Source: JAWXUC01 sp044432975
Lineage (GTDB): Bacteria > Pseudomonadota > Alphaproteobacteria > RF32 > CAG-239
Reading direction: 5' to 3'
NCBI GenBank assembly: GCA_044432975.1
Contig: JAWXUC010000001.1
Coordinates: forward strand, 278,353-342,352
Length of the DNA: 64,000 nucleotides
Shown here: piece by piece, positions 57,461 to 64,000 of the stretch
Layout of the letters: every line of letters starts with the position of its first letter
Position numbering within the stretch: the first letter of the stretch is position 1
Made by a program: the position numbers and the translations under genes
The notes under the pieces: generated by a model
The model's database searches: none
Seen by the model: only the letters and a program-made list of their open reading frames with translations
Told to the model about the DNA's origin: nothing

Positions 57461-58151
57461 ATCTTCTCTCCCTTAAATTAAACAAGCTTATAATAGATAA
57501 TAATTCTTGGCTACCAAAATCTGGCCATAATGTATCCGTAAAAAACAACTCTGCATAAGCAAGTTGCCATAAAAGATAATTACTAATTCTTCTTTCGCCA
57601 CTAGTCCTAATTAAAATATCTGGATCAGGAACATTGCTTGTATACAACGCGTTTGAAAAAACATTAAAGTCAATATCCTCTATTGCCAATTCATCTTTTT
57701 TAACTAGCTTTGCAATTTTTTTTGTTGCATTAATAATTTCATGACGAGAACCATAAGAAAGTGCAATGCAAACTGTAATCTTATCATTATTAACTGTGTT
57801 GCTTTCAATCTTTTGCATTTCTTTAACAATATCATCATCAAGCATATAACGTTCACCAATAAAAAGAATTTTAACTCCTTTATCAGCAAGTTTTTTAACG
57901 TCTTCTTTTAAATAATGTCGCAAAAGAGACATCAAACCATCAACTTCTTTTTTTTCTCTACCCCAATTTTCAGTAGAAAAAGCAAACAAAGTTACAAAAC
58001 CAACACCCTCGTTAGCCAAAGCATCAACAATAAGTTCAATATTCTCTGCGCCTTTTTTATGCCCAGCTTCAACAGACTTATTGTGCTTTTTTGCCCAACG
58101 CCTATTGCCGTCCATAATAATTGCGACATGTTTTAGATTATTATTTGTCAT
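57447..58151 (-). CDS. uppS: Undecaprenyl diphosphate synthase
   Basis: 234 residues. Family marks: HVAIIMDGNRRWAKKHN (Asp), TLFAFSTENWGR, and the basic C-terminal DILIRTSGERRISNYLLWQLAYAELFFTDTLWPDF. It synthesises the C55 lipid carrier for peptidoglycan and LPS. It overlaps frr by 4 bp and cdsA by 14 bp, so the genes are coupled. Confidence 0.97.
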   Translation of the reverse strand: MTNNNLKHVAIIMDGNRRWAKKHNKSVEAGHKKGAENIELIVDALANEGVGFVTLFAFSTENWGREKKEVDGLMSLLRHYLKEDVKKLADKGVKILFIGERYMLDDDIVKEMQKIESNTVNNDKITVCIALSYGSRHEIINATKKIAKLVKKDELAIEDIDFNVFSNALYTSNVPDPDILIRTSGERRISNYLLWQLAYAELFFTDTLWPDFGSQELLSIISLFNLRERRYGKS

Positions 58152-58711
58152 ACTGATAAAATATCTTTTTCTTTTTGAGCCAAAGCTTCATCAACTTTTT
58201 TAACAGCATCATCTGTTAACTTTTGCACTTCTGTTTCAAATCTTTTTTCATCATCTTCAGATATCTCGCCATCTTTTTTCAATTTTTTAATAGCATCCAT
58301 ACCATCACGTCTAATATTTCTCAAAGCAACTTTATTAGCTTCTGCATATTTAGAAGCAACTTTAGTTAATTCTTTTCTACGTTCTTCAGAAAGTGGAGGA
58401 ATTGGCACTCTAATTAATTGCCCATCACTCATAGGATTAAGCCCTAAATCAGATTCCATAATTGCCTTTTCCACAGCTTTTGCCAAAGACCTATCCCACA
58501 CATTAACAGACAAGCATCTAGCATCCAAAACGCTAACACTAGCAACCCCAGACAAAGGCGTCATAGAACCATAAGATTCCACCTGAATTCCATCCAAAAG
58601 ACTAACATGCGCACGCCCAGCTCTTAAACCTCCAAATTCATTATTTAATGAATCTAAAGTCTTATCCATTCTTGTTTTCAAATCATTTTTTATTGTGTTA
58701 AAATCACTCAT
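58148..58711 (-). CDS. frr: Ribosome recycling factor
   Basis: 187 residues. The end of RRF domain I is clear (RAGRAHVSLLDGIQVESYGSMTPL), then IRVPIPPLSEERRKEL and RNIRRDGMDAIKKLKKDGEISEDD. It splits post-termination ribosomes with EF-G. ATGA overlap with pyrH. Confidence 0.97.
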   Translation of the reverse strand: MSDFNTIKNDLKTRMDKTLDSLNNEFGGLRAGRAHVSLLDGIQVESYGSMTPLSGVASVSVLDARCLSVNVWDRSLAKAVEKAIMESDLGLNPMSDGQLIRVPIPPLSEERRKELTKVASKYAEANKVALRNIRRDGMDAIKKLKKDGEISEDDEKRFETEVQKLTDDAVKKVDEALAQKEKDILSV

Positions 58712-59415
58712 ACATCACCTATAATTGTTTGTTTTCCTGTTCCTTTCACTGCATTAACAAAACCATTAGGTTCGTCTTGTTTAAACACAACAATTGGAAT
58801 ATTATTTTGTTTAGCTAAATCAATAGCAGATAAATCCATAACTTTCAAGTTTTTTGATAAAACCTCTTGATAAGATACTTTTTCATAACGTTTAGCATTA
58901 GGATTAGTTTTAGGATCATCATCATAAACACCATCAACTTGAGTTGCTTTAAACAAAGCTTCACACTTCATTTCAGAAGCACGAAGAGCAGCGCCAGTAT
59001 CTGTTGTAAAATAAGGATTACCAGTACCCGCAGCAAAAATAACGATTCTATTTTTTTCCAAATGATTATGAGCTTTTCTATACATATATTTTTCACACAC
59101 ATCAGGAATATTAAGCCCAGAACAAACCCTAACCTGCAAATCTAAATTTTCTAAAGCATTTTGCAAATAAAGAGCATTCATAACAGTTGCAAGCATCCCC
59201 ACTTGATCGGCAACACTTCTATCAATTCCCTTAGAGGCTTCTTTTGCTCCCCTAAAAATATTGCCACCACCAACAACCAAGCAAACTTGTACGCCAATTG
59301 AATGAATCTCTTTAATTTGTTTTGCAATATTAGTAATAACATTAGGGTCCATACCAAAACTTTTGTCCCCCATTAACCCTTCACCAGAAACCTTAATTAA
59401 CACGCGTTTAAACAT
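58708..59415 (-). CDS. pyrH: UMP kinase
   Basis: 235 residues. UMP kinase marks: LIKVSGEGLMGDKSFG, VVGGGNIFRGAKEASKGIDRSVADQVGMLATVMN, FAAGTGNPYFTTDTGAALRASEM. It makes UDP. It heads the envelope operon; rpsB and tsf, often upstream in other bacteria, are not present. AGGAG before the start. Confidence 0.97.
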   Translation of the reverse strand: MFKRVLIKVSGEGLMGDKSFGMDPNVITNIAKQIKEIHSIGVQVCLVVGGGNIFRGAKEASKGIDRSVADQVGMLATVMNALYLQNALENLDLQVRVCSGLNIPDVCEKYMYRKAHNHLEKNRIVIFAAGTGNPYFTTDTGAALRASEMKCEALFKATQVDGVYDDDPKTNPNAKRYEKVSYQEVLSKNLKVMDLSAIDLAKQNNIPIVVFKQDEPNGFVNAVKGTGKQTIIGDV

Positions 59416-59472
59416 ATAACGATTCTCCTTTCTTCAGAGTCTGACTCAATGTTGTTTAAATTTGGTTAACAA

Positions 59473-59506
59473 CAAAAAAGGTGCTGATTGCCAAGCAATC
59501 AACACC
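59473..59506 (-). terminator. Terminator of the DUF218-like gene
   Basis: On the minus strand GGTGTTGATTGC pairs with GCAATCAGCACC (one G-U pair) and is followed by TTTTTTG. It separates that gene from pyrH. Confidence 0.85.
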
Positions 59507-59518
59507 TAAATAAATAGT

Positions 59519-60412
59519 CTAATAAGAAAAGTTGGTTCTACCAATCATCTCTACAACTTCTTCATAATGCTCTTCAGGAGAAACTCCCGTTCTAGCAAAA
59601 AGAGCTTTCTTTCTAGCCTCAATAAGAGATTTACCTTCATCAAGACTTGAAGCAATTCCCAAATCAACCAAATTGTTTGGATAAATCCAACCACAATGCT
59701 CTTTAATTAATTCTGGCAAAACATCAGCCATACTTTCCACAAAGGTTAATTCTTCTGAAGTTGGCGCAATCGCTTCACCTTTATCAAACCTCGACAAATT
59801 CAACATAGATTGATAAAAACAAGCCCCAAGCATAACATCCAAGGCCGTTCCTTCAGCTCTGTCCGTGTAAAATTTACCTGCTTCAAAGTCAGGCAATTTA
59901 AGATTTGCTACACAAAAATAAGTGTTAGGCAGCTGAGCAACCAAGTCATGAACCGCTCGCCTACGATAATAAGACTGCGTAACAATCATAATTGTCTTAA
60001 ATTCTAACTGAAACTTAGCAATAATTTCTTTCAAGAGTTTTGCATTCTCCAGACCATTAGTGTCATTAGGCTCAACATAAAATCTTCTCACAACATCTGA
60101 CGGAATTCCAGAAGCCTCCAAAATCATCTGATAGGCATCAACCTCTGTTCCAAGAGTTGCTGTATTATCAATTTTATTTGATTTTTTACCCAGCAAAATA
60201 ATTGGCGGCCAAAAACCAAACCTCAAGCGATAATTAAAAATAGATTTTACAATTTGAAAACACGGAAGCTTATAACCTCCAAAAATCAAAAAGGCTGTAC
60301 CTTTTTTCACTAACATAGGGTCAACAGACCGAATCTCATACCCTTGCTCATTACTTATGAATCTATCTTTGTAGCTCATAAAGTAATGAATTTCATCAAT
60401 TAATCTTTTCAT
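59519..60412 (-). CDS. DUF218/YdcF-like protein
   Basis: 297 residues. The Rossmann-like DUF218 segments are visible (TAFLIFGGYKL, LGTEVDAYQMILEASGIPSDVV, KTIMIVTQSYYRRRAVHDLVAQL). The family binds nucleotides or SAM, with poorly known function. Its leader is again AT-rich without a Shine-Dalgarno, like the accessory genes at 18-25 kb, unlike pyrH or ldh beside it. Confidence 0.72.
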   Translation of the reverse strand: MKRLIDEIHYFMSYKDRFISNEQGYEIRSVDPMLVKKGTAFLIFGGYKLPCFQIVKSIFNYRLRFGFWPPIILLGKKSNKIDNTATLGTEVDAYQMILEASGIPSDVVRRFYVEPNDTNGLENAKLLKEIIAKFQLEFKTIMIVTQSYYRRRAVHDLVAQLPNTYFCVANLKLPDFEAGKFYTDRAEGTALDVMLGACFYQSMLNLSRFDKGEAIAPTSEELTFVESMADVLPELIKEHCGWIYPNNLVDLGIASSLDEGKSLIEARKKALFARTGVSPEEHYEEVVEMIGRTNFSY

Positions 60413-60492
60413 TTTTGTTTTATTTAGTTTATATATAATTCTTATTTGAAAACACTATATATCATAAATAAACACCCAATGCAAGAACTTTT

Positions 60493-61434
60493 TTAATCAA
60501 CCAAACTCAACGCTTTTACAGAATATTCTTTAAGCTTTTCCGCACTGCTTTGCAAATCTTTATGTTCACAATCATTCAACCTTGGCACAACAACTTGATG
60601 AATTCCTCTTTTCCCAACAACGCTTGGCAAAGACAAACAAATATCTTCAACGCCTTCAACTTCATCATGAACAGTAGACACTGTTAAAACTGCGTATTCA
60701 TTATCCTTAATTGCTTGACAAATTCTAGTTAAAGCCCCTGCAATACCATAACAAGTATTGCCTTTATCCTCCAAAATTCCATAAGCCGAATATTTAACAT
60801 GCTTCTCAATGTCAGCCTTAATTTCTGAAGTTATTTCTTTATTTAACTGTTGCCCTAAAGAAGACAAATCAAGGTTTGCCCCTGTAGCACAAGACCAAGC
60901 CAATACTTCACTATCGCCATGTTCACCCAAAACATATGAGTGCAAAGATTGAGAAGAAATACCAAAATACTTACCTAAAGCAGTCTTAAATCTTGCACTA
61001 TCTAAAACAGTACCTGAACCAATTACCTTATTTTTATCAAAACCACATAGTTTCAAAGCAACCGCGGTCATAATATCAACAGGGTTAGTTGCAACAAGAA
61101 TAATGCAATTAGGCGCATTTTCTTTTATTTGTGGAATTATATTTTTGAAAATTTTAACATTTTTTTCTAACAAATCAATTCTTGTTTCACCTTTTAGCAT
61201 TGTCGCCCCAGCAGTAACAATCACAACATCAGCATCATTCAAATCTTGATAAGTACCAGACTTAACTTTGTTTGCGTTTGCAAAAGGAGTTGCATGAGCC
61301 ATGTCCAAAGCTTCTGCCGCAGCTTTTTTTTCATTAGCATCAATTAAAACAACTTTTCTTGCCACATTTTTCATAATTAAAGCAAATGCAGTTGAACTTC
61401 CCACAGCTCCTGCTCCAATAATTCCTACTTTCAT
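60493..61434 (-). CDS. L-lactate dehydrogenase-like 2-hydroxyacid dehydrogenase
   Basis: 313 residues. Rossmann start VGIIGAGAVGSSTAF, NAD Asp32 (VLIDAN), GSGTVLDSARFKTALG and the catalytic GEHGDSE. It belongs to the LDH/MDH family, LDH side. The substrate loop reads AGATMLKGETR, so the residue at the position that is Gln in LDH and Arg in MDH is Met79. Its exact 2-oxoacid is therefore uncertain. Lactate or hydroxyacid formation fits the fermentative genes nearby. Confidence 0.87.
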   Translation of the reverse strand: MKVGIIGAGAVGSSTAFALIMKNVARKVVLIDANEKKAAAEALDMAHATPFANANKVKSGTYQDLNDADVVIVTAGATMLKGETRIDLLEKNVKIFKNIIPQIKENAPNCIILVATNPVDIMTAVALKLCGFDKNKVIGSGTVLDSARFKTALGKYFGISSQSLHSYVLGEHGDSEVLAWSCATGANLDLSSLGQQLNKEITSEIKADIEKHVKYSAYGILEDKGNTCYGIAGALTRICQAIKDNEYAVLTVSTVHDEVEGVEDICLSLPSVVGKRGIHQVVVPRLNDCEHKDLQSSAEKLKEYSVKALSLVD

Positions 61435-61540
61435 CTTATTCTCCTTTTATTCATTTTATAAAAAAGATATAAAACTTTATAAAATAAAATCTAGTGTTTA
61501 ATGTAATTGCGCAAGCACATAATGCTTCAATATATTACAA

Positions 61541-61569
61541 AAAAAAGAGAGGCGTCCCTCCCCTTTTTA
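61541..61569 (-). terminator. Weak terminator after the cold-shock gene
   Basis: On the minus strand a short GAGG-GACG-CCTC stem lies before a run of seven or more T. A better hairpin (TATAGCTAAC/GTTGGCTATA) lies nearer the stop. Neither is strong on its own. Confidence 0.4.
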
Positions 61570-61618
61570 ATAATATAGCCAACTCAATATATAGTTAGTT
61601 AGCTATAATGTTAACTAC

Positions 61619-61831
61619 TTAATTCATAATAAAAACATTTTCCGCCGCAGGCTTGCCATTATCATCATACAAATCAAAAGACACATGCTGCCCATCCAAA
61701 AGTTTTTTAATTCCTGTTTTTTCCAATCTTGTAATGTGCACAAAAATATCTTTTTCAACACTTTTCTCTTCAGGAATAATAAATCCATAACCCTTTTTAG
61801 TATTAAACCATTTTACAGTTCCATTAGACAT
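61619..61831 (-). CDS. Cold shock-like RNA-binding protein
   Basis: 70 residues. The two RNA-binding motifs are KGYGFI and DIFVHI, with GTVKWFNTKKGYGFI at the start. Strong GGAGGAG before the ATG. A TATAAT box at 61951-61946 would give a leader of about 100 bases, typical of cold-shock genes whose mRNA folds with temperature. It acts as an RNA chaperone. Confidence 0.95.
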   Translation of the reverse strand: MSNGTVKWFNTKKGYGFIIPEEKSVEKDIFVHITRLEKTGIKKLLDGQHVSFDLYDDNGKPAAENVFIMN

Positions 61832-62081
61832 TTTAGTCTCTCCTCCATTTTATATTTAAATTAATAGTTGAACTATTGTTCAGCCACAACAATTAACCTA
61901 TAATCTTTTTAACTACATTCAAGTATTATTTTAAAAAAAATACACATTATAGTTGAATAAACGTTATTTTTGAGGCTATACATAAAAAACAAAACACAAC
62001 TTTTAAGAGTAATCAGTTGATAAGTGAGTGTAAAAAAATAAAAAAACTATTAAAAATTGCAAAAAAGAAACGTCGATTCTA

Positions 62082-63281
62082 TTAATCAACTTTAGAGTAT
62101 CTGTGATTGAAAAAGTCAACAGACTTTCCATTTTCAATTTTTTTCAACAAAGCCTCTGATTCTATATGCCCATTATCTTTAACATTTACGATCCCTAATG
62201 ATGTATTATGCTTTTTCATTTTATGCAAAACTTCAACAACTTCTTCTGTTTTTGGAACGCCACCTTCTTTTGTTTTAGCATTTTCGAATGCTGTTATTAG
62301 CAAATCTATATTTACATTAACATTTGCAATACATTGTCCAATTACATCAGTATAAGCTTTCATTTTTTCTATAAATTCGAGCTTTCCTGGAGCAGAAATA
62401 ACATAAGATGCTCCCTCTACAATTTCTTTATTAGAAATACTTTCAAAATAATCAACTGTAGTCATTGATGTAAAGTTTCCAGCCTCTCTTTTTTGTTTTA
62501 CAAAAACATTAAAATCCTCAGGAATCATTGTAACAATCATATAATCAACTGGCTTTTCTCTAATTTTTGCAAAGAAAGTCCTAAAGTCTTTGTCTCCAAC
62601 ATGAAACCCCTCTTCATAAGTTATTTCAATACCATTATCTTTAAACAATTCAATCATAGTATCTTTCAAACCAATATCACCTTTAGCAACCTGATAAACA
62701 TACCCTAGCTTAGACACCTTATTCATTTTTAATAAATCCAGCATTTTATTAGCATGCTCTTTATGTGAGGAAACATTATTAAAGTTATTAACACCATCAC
62801 TCATATCATTTCCCCAAGCACAAGTAAGATGAACAATATTATGTTGTTTTGCAAGCAACATATTAATAGGTCCTGCAATATCCCAAATACTAACCATTGC
62901 TTTAACCTTATCTACAGAAATCATTTTATTTGCAACCACTGTAGCATTACGAATAGAGTATTGATCATTTTCAAAAACTAATTCATAATTAAACCGTGTA
63001 TCCTTTTTCTTCCATTCATCTAAAGCAAGTTGTGCCGCAATTTTAGAAGGTTGACCAACATATGCCGCCTCCCCCGTCAAAGGTAAACTAACCCCAATTT
63101 TCACCACAGGCTTACCATTAACAACCTCTTCTTTTTTTCCATCACAAGCAGTTAAAAAGAAAATAAAAGAAACCCCAAACAAAACCGTCATTGCGAGCGA
63201 AGCGCGGCAATCCAATCTAACAAGTTGGCAAACTTTGTTAATAAAAGAAGACTTAATTTTATGTTTTATAAATTTTATCAT
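62082..63281 (-). CDS. ABC-type substrate-binding lipoprotein with repeat-derived leader
   Basis: 399 residues from ATG 63281 (AAGGAAT before it). The lipobox is LTAC (Cys near residue 46). The body is a periplasmic type I binding protein (VKIGVSLPLTGEAAYVGQPSK, KVKAMVSIWDIAGPINMLL), related to the lipoprotein at 35077. Ahead of the lipobox the leader contains RLDCRASLAM, which is the translation of a dispersed DNA repeat (63186-63214), read in frame. Without it the leader would be of normal length. An alternative start at 63191 lies inside the repeat but has no ribosome site. No permease is nearby. Confidence 0.85.
   Translation of the reverse strand: MIKFIKHKIKSSFINKVCQLVRLDCRASLAMTVLFGVSFIFFLTACDGKKEEVVNGKPVVKIGVSLPLTGEAAYVGQPSKIAAQLALDEWKKKDTRFNYELVFENDQYSIRNATVVANKMISVDKVKAMVSIWDIAGPINMLLAKQHNIVHLTCAWGNDMSDGVNNFNNVSSHKEHANKMLDLLKMNKVSKLGYVYQVAKGDIGLKDTMIELFKDNGIEITYEEGFHVGDKDFRTFFAKIREKPVDYMIVTMIPEDFNVFVKQKREAGNFTSMTTVDYFESISNKEIVEGASYVISAPGKLEFIEKMKAYTDVIGQCIANVNVNIDLLITAFENAKTKEGGVPKTEEVVEVLHKMKKHNTSLGIVNVKDNGHIESEALLKKIENGKSVDFFNHRYSKVD
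63186..63214. repeat. Dispersed palindromic repeat inside a coding sequence
   Basis: CGTCATTGCGAGCGAAGCG followed by CGGCAATCC is the intergenic repeat that is common in alphaproteobacterial and rickettsial genomes. Here it sits in the 5' part of the lipoprotein gene at 62082 in frame, adding about ten residues. Confidence 0.7.
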
Positions 63282-63583
63282 AACAATTCCTTTGGTTTAT
63301 AAAAAGATTATAACCTAAACTATTAAGAATCAATAAAAATAAATAATAATATAAAAGAGTATAGGAATATCCCTAAACCATTTCACAAAAACATTTTTTC
63401 AAAGCTGTAGCTAATCTGAATTTAAATGATTATGTTTTGCATAAAAAAAAGTAGGGGAGAACTGCGTTCTCCCGACAATAAATATCTTTTTTCATTACCT
63501 TAGGGCAATGATGACGAACAGTGTTCGCCCGTATAACAAAAAATATCTCAGTGATATTATTTTAGCATTTAAACAACAATACT
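63282..63583. other. Intergenic region with dispersed hairpins, no gene
   Basis: No supportable gene. It contains the second copy of the GGGAGAAC-TGC-GTTCTCCC hairpin (63455-63473), with GACAATAAATATC behind it, and a CGAACA-G-TGTTCG palindrome near 63517-63529. The first is shared with 44571. Confidence 0.6.
63455..63473. repeat. Second copy of the GGGAGAAC hairpin
   Basis: GGGAGAAC (63455-63462) and GTTCTCCC (63466-63473) with loop TGC. The stem, and the sequence GACAAYAAATATC after it, match the hairpin at 44571-44591. Confidence 0.7.
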
Positions 63584-63602
63584 CCCCGCCTATTTGGCGG
63601 GG
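63584..63602 (-). terminator. Hairpin downstream of the rRNA genes
   Basis: CCCCGCC (63584-63590) pairs with GGCGGGG (63596-63602), five-base loop. It lies 43 bp behind the 5S gene on the minus strand. The T-run is poor, so terminator function is likely but not certain. Confidence 0.6.
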
Positions 63603-63644
63603 ATTTATAATTTTAAGAATGGTTATTATAAAACAATTTAGAAG

Positions 63645-63760
63645 ATCTGGCGACGACTTACTCTCCCGTGCCTTAAGACAAAGTACCATCAGCGCAAAGA
63701 GGTTTAACGTCCGAGTTCGGAAAGGGATCGGGTGGGACACTCTTGCCATAGCCACCAAAT
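63645..63760 (-). rRNA. rrf: 5S ribosomal RNA
   Basis: Read on the minus strand: ends ATTTGGTGG and CGCCAGAT pair as the outer stem. The core GTCCCACCCGATCCC-type and CGAACTCGGACGTTAAACC segments are the standard 5S loop sequences. It follows the 23S gene on the same strand. Confidence 0.95.
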
Positions 63761-63924
63761 CATCTAAACTGTTTTATTGTAAAATAAATTAATCAAATTC
63801 ACCAAATTAGTATTGATAAATTTTGATTAAATATTAGATTTTTTAATCCTGCGGTGTACAACAAAAGGGTACATAAAGGATTAAAAAAGCTAATAGGTAA
63901 TTAAAATTCACTAATTAATTATAT

Positions 63925-64000
63925 GAAAAAATCAAGCCGATCATGCTATTAGTACAAGTTAGCTAAACACATTACTGCGCTTACACACCTTGCCTATCAA
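63925..64000 (-). rRNA. rrl: 23S ribosomal RNA, 3' end (partial)
   Basis: On the minus strand the window end reads AAGGTGTGTAAGCGCAGTAA and then GCTAAC-TTGTACTAATAGC, followed by GATCGGCTTGA, which is the known 3' end of 23S rRNA. The gene continues beyond the window. The exact 3' end is approximate. Confidence 0.95.

Noticed and set aside
63495..63792. Reading frames on both strands across the 5S gene
   Set aside because: They cover the 5S rRNA and its flanks and are not protein genes.

Overview
The window is chromosomal DNA of an AT-rich alphaproteobacterium, most likely a host-associated (gut-type) fermentative member of the Rhodospirillales/Rickettsiales-like groups. The lineage signs are a circularly permuted two-piece tmRNA gene, a Tim44-like gene divergent from secB, the block pyrH-frr-uppS-cdsA-rseP-bamA-lpxD-fabZ, and an HPr/mannose-type EIIA pair. 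Pyruvate phosphate dikinase, phosphotransacetylase, a lactate-dehydrogenase-like enzyme and Rnf subunits point to an anaerobic or microaerobic fermentative energy metabolism. The exact species cannot be fixed from the sequence.

Region 1 (1 to about 17.8 kb) is the late half of a P2/Mu-like contractile-tailed prophage, all on the plus strand. It runs from the end of the major capsid gene through head-tail joining, baseplate (V, W, J, I), fibre and Gly-rich adhesin, sheath (FI), tube (FII), the E/E' chaperones with a readable -1 frameshift site, tape measure (T), U, X and D, and then a lysis cassette (M15 endolysin, holin-like protein, nested Rz/Rz1-like spanins). Non-structural cargo follows: a phage S-adenosylmethionine synthetase, a fusion of a GHKL ATPase to a PD-(D/E)XK nuclease, and an N6-adenine methylase-like protein with no motif IV. 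I consider this cargo the best candidate for an undescribed system in the window.

Region 2 (17.8 to 25.1 kb) holds a complete tRNA-Lys unit, a severed inverted copy of another tRNA-Lys that keeps its promoter, and small accessory genes whose AT-rich leaders lack a Shine-Dalgarno sequence. ppdK lies among them, and a 44-bp perfect palindrome sits upstream of ppdK.

Region 3 (25.2 to 44.4 kb) contains Tim44-like/secB, a large repetitive acidic protein, two TraX-like membrane proteins, ssrA, an M50 protease, a SPOR protein and xth. After these come a tail-to-tail S41 protease, an Rnf operon (D, G, E, A) that lacks B and C but carries a substrate-binding lipoprotein, lolA, a short unreported reading frame, a long inverted repeat, the PTS genes, and a PilM-like/giant PilV-like pilin pair.

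Region 4 (44.4 to 64 kb) is mostly core: pta, ndk, perM-like, pgm, a GH114-like protein, a TauE/SafE transporter, the envelope operon pyrH to fabZ, a DUF218 protein, ldh, csp, and a second substrate-binding lipoprotein with a dispersed repeat fused in frame into its leader. The window ends in the 5S and 3' 23S genes of an rRNA operon read on the minus strand. Several intergenic gaps carry short dispersed hairpin repeats.
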